Part shown: in pieces, positions 46,223-54,727 of the stretch
Position numbering within the stretch: the stretch's first letter is position 1
Layout of the letters: each line of letters starts with the position of its first letter
Source: Falsiroseomonas sp050563545
GTDB taxonomy: Bacteria > Pseudomonadota > Alphaproteobacteria > Acetobacterales > Acetobacteraceae
Length of the DNA stretch: 64,000 nucleotides
NCBI RefSeq assembly: GCF_050563545.1
Contig: NZ_JBNXUM010000007.1
Span: forward strand, 186,001 to 250,000
Reading direction: 5' to 3'
The notes under the pieces: model-generated
Told to the model about the DNA's origin: nothing
Database searches by the model: none
What the model saw: the letters and a program-made list of their open reading frames with translations, nothing else
Program-made: the position numbers and the translations under genes

Positions 46223-46940
46223 GGACCCATTTCCCCGCGCGACCCCGGCCGCCGTCGAGCCCCTCGACTGGCCGGTGCGCCGGGCAATGGGTGCGTGTCC
46301 CCTGTCGACCCCGGGGCCAGTGCTGTTGCGCAACGCCATGCTGGCGCGGCGCTCCGTCCGGGAGATGACGCCTGCGCCGCTCAGGTCCGTCCTCGCACTC
46401 GTCGGCTGGGTGACCGTCGCACGTGCCGTCCGGGTCGCCGACCCGCTCGGCCGCACGCGTCGAGTACCTCCCTCGGCGGGCGCCCTGCACCCGGTGGAGG
46501 TAGTCGTGGTCGCGGGCGGCCGCCGCACGCCGGTCCTGCTGCGCGTGGATCCGCTCAGTGCCCGTGTGCAGGTCCTGTCGGAACGCCGTCCGGGCCCAGC
46601 CGCTCGGCTCTTGACGCGGCTGCCCCAGCTACTGCCGCGGGCGCGCGGGACGGCGCTGGTGCTGCTAGCCGACCGCGCCAGGACCGCCGCCTTCTACCAC
46701 AGGCCGGACAGCCTGCTGTGGCGGGATGCCGGTGCGCTGCTGGCCAGCCTGCAGCTTGCGGCTGGTAGCCTGGGCCTTGTGGCCTGCCCCACGGGGCTGC
46801 TCGGCCAGGAGGTGGCCGACGGGCTGTTCCCGGGGAGCGATCGGGTGGTGGCTGCGGGGTCGTTGGTCGTCGGGCTGTCAGGCCGAGAGACTCGCTCGGC
46901 GGAGGCGGCCGGGCGAGCTCAACCGAAAGCGGTCTCATGA
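46206..46940 (+). CDS. Nitroreductase-like flavoprotein (SagB type)
   Basis: 244 residues from a GTG that lies 17 bases inside the QueC-like gene. The FMN-binding start motif is ARRSVREM (about 45), followed by RRVPPSAGALHPVEVVVV, the SagB-type signature, and SLQLAAGSLGLVACPTGLLG near the C-terminus. Proteins of this group oxidise or reduce small ring systems with FMN, and in peptide-modifying operons dehydrogenate azolines. It is the last gene of the four-gene unit and may act on the same product as the QueC-like enzyme. The C-terminus is Arg/Ala-rich. A short hairpin at 46972-46987 follows. Confidence 0.8.
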   Translation: MSRPTRDPFPRATPAAVEPLDWPVRRAMGACPLSTPGPVLLRNAMLARRSVREMTPAPLRSVLALVGWVTVARAVRVADPLGRTRRVPPSAGALHPVEVVVVAGGRRTPVLLRVDPLSARVQVLSERRPGPAARLLTRLPQLLPRARGTALVLLADRARTAAFYHRPDSLLWRDAGALLASLQLAAGSLGLVACPTGLLGQEVADGLFPGSDRVVAAGSLVVGLSGRETRSAEAAGRAQPKAVS

Positions 46941-47050
46941 GGCTTGCTCGACAGTCGCCGCGTCACCCGGTGCGGCTCCAAAGCCGCGCCGGGGCGCTGC
47001 TAGCCCTTGGTGGACGCTGACCAATACGTGGGCAGAGTTGGAACTCTGGC

Positions 47051-47093
47051 TTGCTATTAGACCCGGGGTAGTATATATACCACCCCGGGTCTA
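47051..47093 (+). promoter_or_regulatory. Promoter covered by a long palindrome
   Basis: 12-base arms, TAGACCCGGGGT (47058-47069) and ACCCCGGGTCTA (47082-47093), are perfect inverted repeats around GTATATATAC, itself palindromic, with one mismatched pair between. The right arm reaches the A of the ATG at 47093. A -35-like TTGCTA (47051-47056), 17 bases and a -10-like TATATA (47074-47079) lie within it, so a protein bound here would block the promoter. The start would be leaderless or very close to the transcript start. Confidence 0.6.
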
Positions 47094-47683
47094 TGAGGCG
47101 TAGCCTTCCTGTGGCTTCGAAACGCAAACGAGAACTGCACGTCAGGTGGGACACGACAGCCAGACGCTGGCTCGACCGCAATGGCATGCCGAACGGCACG
47201 GCCCTAGTGCTGGAGCGTGAGAAAGACGGCCGTCGGGTTCGCGGAGACACCGTCATCCACAGACATCCGCTCCCACCGGCGTCAGCTGACGGCGACCGTC
47301 TATCGGAAGCGCTAGACGCCCTTCGGGCCGTCCTGATCACGGACATCGCGGCGCGCCAGCAGCGCTTGAGGCTCTATCGGCCGGACGGTGGTAACGCGTC
47401 GGGGAACACCCTCATCGGCACGCTTCGGCAGCTGCCCGGACTCCCTTCTCAGCAGGATGAGACGGAAGCCGAGTACTTCGAGATCGAGGTGGACCACCTC
47501 GCCACCGGCATCCGCGAGCAGCTCGACCTGGCCGAGGACATGTCGAGTTCCCCCGAGGTTGCGCTCCGCGCATCCGTCCGTGCTCTGCTCCGCAGCTTCA
47601 CCGCCGAGCAGATTGCCGAGGCCGTCAAGCAAGAAAGCCGCTTAATCACCGACGTCAGTCGGCCCGTCCCGATCCGTTCATGA
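47093..47683 (+). CDS. Hypothetical protein under a palindromic operator
   Basis: 196 residues from the ATG at 47093. A GTG at 47111 (MASKRKRELHVRWD...) is a good alternative, because the ATG lies inside the palindrome. The N-terminus is basic, with RWDTTARRWLDRNGMPNGTAL. The middle has a coiled-coil-like helix (LSEALDALRAVLITDIAARQQRLRLY), and the C-terminus ends in another helix with LLRSFTAEQIAEAVKQE. No family is recognised. The basic start and the operator placement suggest a possible DNA-binding autoregulator, but this is not shown by any motif. Confidence 0.55.
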   Translation: MRRSLPVASKRKRELHVRWDTTARRWLDRNGMPNGTALVLEREKDGRRVRGDTVIHRHPLPPASADGDRLSEALDALRAVLITDIAARQQRLRLYRPDGGNASGNTLIGTLRQLPGLPSQQDETEAEYFEIEVDHLATGIREQLDLAEDMSSSPEVALRASVRALLRSFTAEQIAEAVKQESRLITDVSRPVPIRS

Positions 47684-47695
47684 CAGGAGAGCAGC

Positions 47696-47992
47696 ATGCC
47701 AAACGGGGTGTTCTTCCTTACCTACGACTGCCCACGTGGAGGGGATTACGGGCGCCCGCGGCGCGAACTTAGCAAAGTGGCATACGTCGCCCGCGAGACC
47801 CCAAAGACCACCTTGCGCCTTGACCGGCGGCCTGGCGCCAAATTCGCCGACATCAAGGCAGCCGCAGCGCGGAGCCTGGACTCGCGGAGAGGACGGATCG
47901 TGCTGTTCTCGACGAAGACCGGTCGCGTCTACACGCTCGATAACCGAGGCAATCAGCCCGGCATCTGGGTGCGGCGCGATACCGACGACTGA
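47696..47992 (+). CDS. Small hypothetical protein
   Basis: 98 residues with a good ribosome-binding site (GGAGAG) 12 bases after the previous stop, so the two are likely one operon. The sequence has a beta-rich look: GVFFLTYDCPRGGDYG, VAYVARETPKTTLRLD, then a helix (FADIKAAAARSLDSRRG) and RIVLFSTKTGRVYTLDNRG. There is no signal peptide, membrane helix or known motif. It may be a partner of the upstream protein. Confidence 0.55.
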   Translation: MPNGVFFLTYDCPRGGDYGRPRRELSKVAYVARETPKTTLRLDRRPGAKFADIKAAAARSLDSRRGRIVLFSTKTGRVYTLDNRGNQPGIWVRRDTDD

Positions 47993-48306
47993 GAATGGGC
48001 ACGTCCGAGAGAGTGGGTTAGCACCCCACGGCCGGAGCCTCGGTGGCACGATACGCCAAACCATACCGGCTGTGGACCTGACCTTTGTGGCGACAACCGG
48101 AGGCACCCCAGAATGGGAGTGCCCAATGCCGGTCGACCTGCGCCGCTTTACCGGTGCCAATACGAGGGGGAGGCGGTATCCTGCCGGACAGAGCGCGGAA
48201 CATCGGTCAGTGGCGCTTTCTTCCGCGTTCCGCCCGGTTCGGAATGTCGATCAGACGACGTCTGGCGTGCTGGCGACCCCGCGTGTCGGGAACACCGCTT
48301 CCAGCC
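47993..48306. other. Non-coding gap with a weak hairpin
   Basis: 314 bases between convergent genes. GTGGG and CCCAC (48014-48018 and 48026-48030) form a short stem that could act as terminator for the plus-strand pair, without a T-run. I see no supported gene here. Confidence 0.4.
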
Positions 48307-49149
48307 TCAGGCAGCGCGTCGACCGATAGCTCCCCGGGTTCGGCCGTGACGCCGCCGCGCTGCCAAGGCGACTGCTGGCGCGATCGCCCGGGCTGCGGCG
48401 ACGCAAATGGCGGCCTCGATGGCGAGGTTGCCGAACCGCCGCATCTGCTCCCAGATGACCGCGTCCAGCAGCGCCGCCCGGACGCCCATCGCGTCGGCCA
48501 GGTCCAGGAACGCCTGCTCGAGTTCGCGGTAGTTCCGCTCGGGCGTCCACGCTGGGTCGAACACACCCGCTACGACCCCGGCACGGACCACGTGCACGTC
48601 GATGATTGCGACCGCGCTCGACGCGCGGTGGTTCCGGACGACCCAGGACGCGGTCTTCCAGCCCACGCCCGGGAGCACGATCAGCGCGTCGCGCACCTCG
48701 CGGTCGCCCTCTGGCTCCCGAAGCATCTCTAGCGCTGACAGGCAGCCCGACAGATGAGCGGCCCGTTGCCTTGGGAAGCGGTAACGCCGCCGCGTGTTAC
48801 CAATGACCAGCGGCTCCGAGAGGGCGGCCTCCAGGACGTGAGCGGACGTGGGGCCGCGCAGCAGCCCGCGGTCGCGCAGGCGCCGGAAGGCGGCTAAGCC
48901 CAGCTCAGCGGGCATTCCCCAGCCGCCGAGCATGCAGGCGGCTACCTCCTCCCGCAGGTCGGCACCGAGCCGAAAGGTACCGTGCCAGCCCAGCCGCTCG
49001 GCCTGCCAGCACTGCCCTTTCCAGTAGGCGGGCGTCATCAATTCATCCGCCCGCCCCCACGGGACGCCCGGCAGCGCTTCCTCGTCCGGGTCGGGCAGGC
49101 GCAGGGCGATGTCGCCGTCTACCCCGCTGAGCCAGATCTCCTGCGGCAT
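48307..49149 (-). CDS. HhH-GPD DNA glycosylase/lyase, OGG-like
   Basis: 280 residues from the ATG at 49149, preceded by GGAGGA. An ATG at 49170 lies before the ribosome-binding site. The helix-hairpin-helix is LPGVGWKTASWVV, where the Lys matches the catalytic Lys of OGG1-type enzymes. It is followed 15-20 residues later by IIDVHVVRAG with the catalytic Asp, so both active-site residues are kept. Family members remove oxidised guanine from DNA and cleave the strand. An OGG-like enzyme is also part of type IV CBASS operons together with QueC-like proteins. Here it lies about 1.4 kb from the QueC unit on the other strand. The Arg/Ala-rich end is not part of the fold. Confidence 0.82.
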   Translation of the reverse strand: MPQEIWLSGVDGDIALRLPDPDEEALPGVPWGRADELMTPAYWKGQCWQAERLGWHGTFRLGADLREEVAACMLGGWGMPAELGLAAFRRLRDRGLLRGPTSAHVLEAALSEPLVIGNTRRRYRFPRQRAAHLSGCLSALEMLREPEGDREVRDALIVLPGVGWKTASWVVRNHRASSAVAIIDVHVVRAGVVAGVFDPAWTPERNYRELEQAFLDLADAMGVRAALLDAVIWEQMRRFGNLAIEAAICVAAARAIAPAVALAARRRHGRTRGAIGRRAA

Positions 49150-49371
49150 CGGTTCGTCCTCCCTCGGCACTCCGAAGGAATCACGCGAGCATGCAAAGGG
49201 GAATCCCTTTTACGCCTGCAGCGTCTACACCCCGCCCGCGGACAACACCTGAAGCGTTCGGAAGCCCCTGGTGCCAGCCCTGTCAGGTTGCTCCGCCTCT
49301 GGTATCCAGCGACTGATTCAGCGGGACACCATCGGATTGAGCCCGAGGCGGAAACAGAAAGAGCAGGCCGG

Positions 49372-50721
49372 ATGAACAGCGAATGGGAAGCGCGGCGGGA
49401 GCCCTGGACGCAGAGCGAGGATGACGCGCGGACCCCCTACGACGTGGACTACGCGCGCATCATTCACTCCGGGTCCTTCAGGCGCTTGCAAGGCAAGACG
49501 CAGATCCTGAATCTCGGGGACAGCGACTTCTACCGGACGAGGCTGACGCACTCCCTGGAGGTGGCGCAGGTTGCGAACGGCATCCGGATGCGTCTCGAGA
49601 AGCTGTGTTTGGCGGAGGACGCCAAACAGTATCTCCCGCCCGCCAGCCTCATCCAGGCCATCGGCTTCACCCACGACCTGGGGCATCCGCCGTTCGGCCA
49701 CGGCGGAGAGGTGGCCCTGAACTACTGCATGCGGGACCATGGCGGCTTCGAAGGCAACGGGCAGACGCTGCGGATCCTGGCGCGCCTGGAGGACTTCTCG
49801 AAGGCCAACGGCTCGAACCTCACCCGGCGTTGCCTGCTCGGGGTGCTGAAGTATCCCGTTCCATACAGCAGGCTCGTAAATCCCAAGGTGACGCCGGACC
49901 TCCGCAAAGACACCACGGCAATCCGCATCATCGATCGCGAGGCTTGCAAACCGCCAAAGTGCCACCTCGACACCGAGGCGGACGTGGTGGACTGGGTACT
50001 GGAGCCATTCGGCCAAGCAGATCGCGACCGGTTCACGAGCATCGAAGAGCGAGAGGGCAAGCACGCGAAGCCGCGCTATAAATCGTTCGACTGCACCATC
50101 ATGGATGTTGCGGACGACATTGCCTACGGCGTCCACGACCTGGAGGACGCCATCGCCCTTGGTCTAATCACGGCCAGAGACTTCATCAGCCATGTGAAGC
50201 CGGAGAATTGTGCATGCTTCCTGGAGAGCCCCGGGATGGTGCGGGACGCCAGGAAGCAGGAGAAGCCCGCGTTCGACGTCCTCGTCGATGGCCTGTTCGG
50301 TCCAAGTGGCCGGAGAAAGCAGCTCATTAGCCGCACGGTGGGCTACCTCATCAACAGCGTAGTGTTGCGCGAGGACGCCGACTTCGAGCACCCGCTGCTC
50401 CGTTTTCGAGTGGAGCTCCCAGACGGTCCCAAGGCGTTTTTGCAAGATCTTCGTAACGTGGTGAACGCCCTGGTCATCAGGTCAGCCAACGTCCAGCACC
50501 TAGAGTTCAAGGGCCAGCAGATGGTCGTCGCAGTCTTCGAAGCTCTAGCGTCTGAGCCCGAAAGCTTCCTGCCCGCCGATGCCTATGCCGACTTTGCCGC
50601 AGCGGACAGCGACCCGAGGGCAATCTGCGATTATGTCGCGGGGATGACTGACCACTTCCTGCTAAAGACCTATGATCGCCTCTTCAGTCCTCGAATGGGG
50701 TCGGTCTTCGACAAACTATAG
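49372..50721 (+). CDS. dGTP triphosphohydrolase (HD-domain dGTPase)
   Basis: 449 residues from the ATG at 49372. The frame is open from 48982, but that part overlaps the OGG gene. HD motifs hold the metal: His60 (RLTHSLEVAQ), His101-Asp102 (FTHDLGHPPFGHGGE) and a later Asp in MDVADDIAYGVHDLED. The C-terminus has the family tail DYVAGMTDHFLLKTYDRLF. It hydrolyses dGTP, and perhaps other dNTPs, to deoxynucleoside and triphosphate. dGTPases of this kind can protect bacteria by draining dGTP needed by phages, or balance pools. Its place beside guanine-active genes makes a linked role plausible. Confidence 0.9.
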   Translation: MNSEWEARREPWTQSEDDARTPYDVDYARIIHSGSFRRLQGKTQILNLGDSDFYRTRLTHSLEVAQVANGIRMRLEKLCLAEDAKQYLPPASLIQAIGFTHDLGHPPFGHGGEVALNYCMRDHGGFEGNGQTLRILARLEDFSKANGSNLTRRCLLGVLKYPVPYSRLVNPKVTPDLRKDTTAIRIIDREACKPPKCHLDTEADVVDWVLEPFGQADRDRFTSIEEREGKHAKPRYKSFDCTIMDVADDIAYGVHDLEDAIALGLITARDFISHVKPENCACFLESPGMVRDARKQEKPAFDVLVDGLFGPSGRRKQLISRTVGYLINSVVLREDADFEHPLLRFRVELPDGPKAFLQDLRNVVNALVIRSANVQHLEFKGQQMVVAVFEALASEPESFLPADAYADFAAADSDPRAICDYVAGMTDHFLLKTYDRLFSPRMGSVFDKL

Positions 50722-50901
50722 AGCCGCCGCAGCTGCGCCCTAAAGCACCCGTCGCGGCCAGTGCCGCAGGGCGTAGCTCAGCACCGTCTACGACGGTTGA
50801 GCGACAGCGAAGTGCCGACACCTGGCTAGATCGGCCCGCTCGACCGGTCGCCGCCCAGCGCGCATCGTCGTCGTCGTCTATGCCAATGCTTGCCTCGAGC
50901 G

Positions 50902-51456
50902 CTATCGAGCGTGCAATTTGCGCCTGTTCTCCATAGCGCGAAGCACTGGATCGCCAGGAGGATCGTCTGCATTTCCCCCTCGCTGCGCATCGATTGCGCG
51001 ACGCTCTTCCTCGGTAAATGGTCGCGATTGTTCTCGGCCGCCATAAGAATATCGCGTAGAGGCCGCAAGTTCGTAGGAGCTCCAAACTCTTCGCTTCTTC
51101 GCGCCATAACCCCCACGACCGGTCGCTGCTTCGTCCAGCGCGTGTCCAGGAGCTCGTCTTCCGGTAACGGCCGCCTCAATGACCGCCACTGCCTGTTCAA
51201 GAGAACAACGGAACCATTCTCCGTTGTCTCGCAGACCGCGCGCATCCAGTGCGGCATGCACACATCGCTCCGCAGCAAGCGGGTTCTCCGCTTTCATTGA
51301 AAAAACGATCGATGTGCTGCCTGGTAGCTGAACGCCATAGTCGCTGGCACGGGTCTGAGCGTCGTCTCGCTTGGTCATCCCGATCTTTAGGAGACCCCGT
51401 AGACGAGAGTTCCTTGCCACATAGACTAAGCCCGTCATTTTGTCGGCCATCCGCAT
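50902..51456 (-). CDS. GIY-YIG/T5orf172-like protein
   Basis: 184 residues from the ATG at 51456. Starts at 51450 and 51438 are also possible. The N-terminal 110 residues match the T5orf172 (GIY-YIG related) domain: GLVYVARNS, LLKIGMTKRDDAQTRASDYG, then AENPLAAERCVHAALDARGLRDNGEWFRC. Family members are nucleases or nuclease-like proteins of phages and mobile elements. The last 70 residues are basic and low-complexity, possibly DNA-binding. It lies divergent from the PGN_0703-like nuclease gene, separated by 163 bases. Confidence 0.72.
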   Translation of the reverse strand: MRMADKMTGLVYVARNSRLRGLLKIGMTKRDDAQTRASDYGVQLPGSTSIVFSMKAENPLAAERCVHAALDARGLRDNGEWFRCSLEQAVAVIEAAVTGRRAPGHALDEAATGRGGYGAKKRRVWSSYELAASTRYSYGGREQSRPFTEEERRAIDAQRGGNADDPPGDPVLRAMENRRKLHAR

Positions 51457-51619
51457 CAGTGCCTGCGTAGGTGAGTGCCACGGCGCCACGTACGCGGTCG
51501 TTGCAAATATAGGAGCCATCGTCTGTGGTTCTAGGACCACAGCAACACACCGCGGCGCCAGACGCGGACAACCCCAGTGTTCGTTTACGAGGCGGTCCGG
51601 CCCCAGCTATATTCATGCC

Positions 51620-52579
51620 ATGAGGGGGTTCATCACCGACGAGCGTATTGCGCAGACCGCTTTCTTCGCTGAGCAACTGCCGCCCGGGGCTGTCGGTTAC
51701 TCAGGATCCGGCTACCGGCTGTTCCCCGAACATCGCGAACTCAATCTCGCGCCCTCCATCCGGCGCGAAGCCGCCGCCTACTTCGCTGCCCGCGGCATCA
51801 CGTGGCATAGGCATGCCAACCACGCGCTTTCCTCGCAGGTGAGTTGCCTGAACTTCCTGATGCCGCTCGCAACACGGCCGAAAATCCTCGCGAAGGTTAT
51901 CGGCGACGCACTCGGACTGGCAGCGCCGACGATGCTGGAGGTCGAGCATGGCCCAGATGGCACTCCATGGTTCGTCGCGTTCGAGTGGATCGGTCGCGAG
52001 GATTACCTGAACGAGGCCGGGCGGTCAGGAGTGCGGACGCGTGGAGCGAACGCCACTAGCGCGGATGCGGTGGTGAGGTTCCGCCACGCAGGTCGCGTCG
52101 AGACCGTCCTTATCGAGTGGAAGTACACGGAGAGCTACGGGGCGCCGATCCCGCCGAGCGGGAACGAGGTGCGTGTGAGCCGCTACAAGAACATCGCGTT
52201 CGCGCCCGCCGGTCCGATCCGCGCAGATTGTGGTCTCGCCGTCCACGATTTCTTCTGGGAGCCATTCTACCAGTTCATGCGCCAGCAGATGCTGGCATTC
52301 CGGATGCAAGCTGCGCGTGAGGACGGTGCCGAGCGCGTACGAGTTCTGCATATCTCGCCGTCCGCGAACCGCGCCCTGCACAAGGTGACGGCTCACGCCC
52401 TGCGCGGGTACGGTGACGACGCCTTCAAGGTCTTCCGGACGGTCCTGGTCAACCCGGACGACTTCGTGGACCGCTCCACCGAAGCGGTCTTTCAAGCGGT
52501 TCTCTCCGAGGCGAGCGGGGAAGACCGATCGTGGGCTGATTACCTCCTCAACCGATATTGGTTCTTGAAGCCGAGCTGA
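51620..52579 (+). CDS. PGN_0703-like putative restriction endonuclease
   Basis: 319 residues from the ATG at 51620. It resembles PGN_0703-type proteins: RREAAAYFAARGITWHRHANHALSSQVSCLNFLMPLA, a long middle, then a PD-(D/E)xK core with the Asp in TSADAVVRF and the E-x-K in VLIEWKYTESY. HDFFWEPFYQFMRQQMLA and a C-terminal WADYLLNRYW follow. These features predict a DNA endonuclease. No methyltransferase is nearby, so it is not part of an ordinary restriction-modification pair. Its target is unknown. Confidence 0.75.
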   Translation: MRGFITDERIAQTAFFAEQLPPGAVGYSGSGYRLFPEHRELNLAPSIRREAAAYFAARGITWHRHANHALSSQVSCLNFLMPLATRPKILAKVIGDALGLAAPTMLEVEHGPDGTPWFVAFEWIGREDYLNEAGRSGVRTRGANATSADAVVRFRHAGRVETVLIEWKYTESYGAPIPPSGNEVRVSRYKNIAFAPAGPIRADCGLAVHDFFWEPFYQFMRQQMLAFRMQAAREDGAERVRVLHISPSANRALHKVTAHALRGYGDDAFKVFRTVLVNPDDFVDRSTEAVFQAVLSEASGEDRSWADYLLNRYWFLKPS

Positions 52580-52616
52580 GGGCCACGTTTCCAACAAAGT
52601 AGCCTCGGATCGCCCA

Positions 52617-52632
52617 GGTCGCCTTGGTGGGC
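52617..52632. repeat. Left copy of a 16-base direct repeat
   Basis: GGTCGCCTTGGTGGGC, identical to 54963-54978 in the same orientation. Similarity continues beyond it (GCACCA and CGCC follow in both). The pair brackets about 2.3 kb holding two minus-strand genes. Confidence 0.6.
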
Positions 52633-52646
52633 GTGTGCACCAACGC

Positions 52647-54362
52647 CTATTCTCTGTCGACGGTCTTGCGTCCGAGCGACGCTAGCTTAGCGCGCCGCGC
52701 AAAAGCAGCACGTCCCGTAACCTCGGCCGCGTAATTGCTAAGTCGCTCGGCCATGCGTCGCAGCGCCATGTCCGGGCGCTCGTCTTCAGGAAGGTCGAGC
52801 AGGCTGTCCTCAAGTTTGCTCCCGATAGTGGGACTTGAGCCTGTACCTTCGGCAATACGCGCGAAAGCGCGAGCGGGAGCCGGGCCGTGACGGTGCGTGA
52901 TTAGCCAGCGTAGCTGGTAATCCATTTCTTCGTCGCGCCAAGTCGACAGTGCTTCGCTGTAGGCATCCTCAGCCGCTTGCTCATCCTCCTCACTGGCGTT
53001 GTCAGGCAGGCTTGGTGGAAGGGGCTCACGTATGCCTGGTTCATCTGGATCGGGGCCAACCCAATCCGACAGCGCCCCGTCAGGGAGGCCAAGGATGACG
53101 TCTCGCCAATGCGCCGAGGGCGGCAGGATCCGGACCGGATCCGCTGGAAGTGCCTCAGGATCACAGCCGAAAATCCCACGAATGATGCGGCGTGACCCAG
53201 GATCAAGCCGGGCGGTGCACCGGTACGGGCCTTTGAAGCTCGATGTCGACACAGAGTACCTCTCGGCCATGTCCCAAGAGAGAACCAGTCCGGCTGCGTT
53301 GCGTGCCCGCCATAGGTCCCGGTTCGTCCAGTGGAAGTCGCTGCGACCCCCGTCCGCGGCGAGGAGGGCCGCCCAGGAAACCTCGCTCGTGTGCTCTTCG
53401 TCCGGGCCGTCAGCATCAAGTTCACCGACCGGAATGGCAGACGGCGATCGCTCGGTCGACAGAGACGCGAGGAAGCAGCCGCGTGCATCTCCGTTCGGGC
53501 CGATCGGAAGAATAGCCCACCAGAAGCGGACCCAAACCCGAAGCCAGACGGCCAACTCGGCGATAGTCTCCCCAACGGCGCCGTCGTGCGTCAGCGGTGC
53601 TACCACACCGCGGAATACTGGACAGTGGCACTCGCCGAGGAACCGCCGCGGCGCCACGCCGAACACAAAATCCCACGGCGACCGAGTCAAAGCGTAGTTC
53701 GCCCGATTAGGCGCTTCCTTGCCGCCAGGCGCCTCGTCACGGCCGAGGATCTGGTTCAAGTCGAGTCGGAATCGAGGGAATGGCCCCGCCGGGCCGCGCG
53801 GATACTCCATCGCAACCGCGAGCGATCGCCGCAGGTCGCAGTCCTGGACAATCACCTCGTTCGCCTGAAGCCAGCTGTCCCAGAGCTCGTTCCTGAGCTC
53901 CTCTGCGACCCCTGCCGTCCGGGGCAGTAGAGCCAAATTGTCATCCGGTGCGACGTCGGGGAACACCCGAAGAATGAGCTCCGCTTCGGCCTGGCCGGAG
54001 ACCGCCGCAACGGCTTCGGCGAGGCGGAGGTAGACGGTGAGCCGCCGACGCTTGGCCGCGGTAATGGGAACTCTATCGCGCGGCTTCTCCGGGTCGACGA
54101 GCACGCCCCAGAGGCGCTTCGTGGGTACCCGGGCTCGGGTTCCGAAGGCAACCTCGCAGACTCGACGCCGGAAGTCGCTGCCGCCTTCCTTCAGGATCCG
54201 GAATAGCTCCCTGCCAGCATAGTCGGCGTAGTCCCGCGCGCCGGGGAGGCTCCCAGGCCTGGCTTCGATCAGCCGCCTTACCGTCTGCGCTCGCAGGCTC
54301 CTCGCCTCCGCGTCAGCGTCTGGCTGGCGGGAGCGGGTAGGGAGACGATGGATATCGGCCAT
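52647..54362 (-). CDS. Large protein of unknown function, second gene of a repeat-bracketed cassette
   Basis: 571 residues, starting three bases after the upstream stop. I do not recognise a family. The first 180 residues are helical, with RLTVYLRLAEAVAAVSGQAEAEL. The middle contains beta and aromatic stretches (WDFVFGVAPRRFLGECHCPVF, LRVWVRFWWAILPIG). Further on is an acidic region (PDEEHTSEVSW, SEEDEQAAED), and the end is basic. No transmembrane helix or known catalytic motif is evident. With the small upstream gene it forms a tight pair between two 16-base direct repeats, so the two may be an inserted defence or toxin module. Confidence 0.6.
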   Translation of the reverse strand: MADIHRLPTRSRQPDADAEARSLRAQTVRRLIEARPGSLPGARDYADYAGRELFRILKEGGSDFRRRVCEVAFGTRARVPTKRLWGVLVDPEKPRDRVPITAAKRRRLTVYLRLAEAVAAVSGQAEAELILRVFPDVAPDDNLALLPRTAGVAEELRNELWDSWLQANEVIVQDCDLRRSLAVAMEYPRGPAGPFPRFRLDLNQILGRDEAPGGKEAPNRANYALTRSPWDFVFGVAPRRFLGECHCPVFRGVVAPLTHDGAVGETIAELAVWLRVWVRFWWAILPIGPNGDARGCFLASLSTERSPSAIPVGELDADGPDEEHTSEVSWAALLAADGGRSDFHWTNRDLWRARNAAGLVLSWDMAERYSVSTSSFKGPYRCTARLDPGSRRIIRGIFGCDPEALPADPVRILPPSAHWRDVILGLPDGALSDWVGPDPDEPGIREPLPPSLPDNASEEDEQAAEDAYSEALSTWRDEEMDYQLRWLITHRHGPAPARAFARIAEGTGSSPTIGSKLEDSLLDLPEDERPDMALRRMAERLSNYAAEVTGRAAFARRAKLASLGRKTVDRE

Positions 54363-54364
54363 GC

Positions 54365-54727
54365 CTAGCGGTTCCGTCCGGACGCTGGTTGCCTGTTACC
54401 TCCGCGCCGCGGCCGATACTGGCGCCAGTACCGGCGTCCTCGGGAGCGATATGCGACGAGAGCCGTCACGACGGCGCCGTCCGCACTGACCACGAGGACG
54501 CGCCCCCGCACTCGGTCAAGCTGTGCTGAGCCCTCGCCCTCCGCGCGTGCCGAGGCCAAGGCTGTGGCGGAAGCGGAGAGCGCGAAGCAGCCGCGGCCCA
54601 CAGGCACCTCGCGGTCAGCGATCTCCGCCAGGACGCACAATACATCACGGGTGAACCCACGGCTGGCTGCGCGGCGGCGGCCGTGGGCGGAAAGGACGAG
54701 GTCGGTGCGTCGATGGTCGGCTGGCAT
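54365..54727 (-). CDS. Small basic protein, first gene of the cassette
   Basis: 120 residues from the ATG at 54727. A start at 54760 adds 11 residues. The core is H-GRRRAASRGFTRDVLCVLAEI, then VPVGRGCFALS, LDRVRGRVLVVSADGAVVTALVAY, a pattern like DUF4258 or RelE-like small folds with a His-R-x-x-x-RG helix. The tail is Arg-rich (RSRGRRYWRQYRPRRGG), suggesting nucleic-acid binding. It lies two bases before the large unknown gene. A toxin-like or nucleic-acid-binding role is possible but not proven. Confidence 0.5.
   Translation of the reverse strand: MPADHRRTDLVLSAHGRRRAASRGFTRDVLCVLAEIADREVPVGRGCFALSASATALASARAEGEGSAQLDRVRGRVLVVSADGAVVTALVAYRSRGRRYWRQYRPRRGGNRQPASGRNR

Noticed and set aside
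46972..46987. Terminator after the nitroreductase-like gene
   Set aside because: The hairpin (GCGGCT, loop CCAA, AGCCGC) is short and has no T-run, so I mention it but do not list it.
48113..48349. A small plus-strand gene between the hypothetical pair and the OGG-like gene
   Set aside because: It has no ribosome-binding site, an unlikely composition, and runs into the opposite-strand gene.
44089..50721. A complete type IV CBASS system
   Set aside because: QueC-like and OGG-like genes are present, but no CD-NTase, TGT-like protein or nucleotide-activated effector was found nearby.
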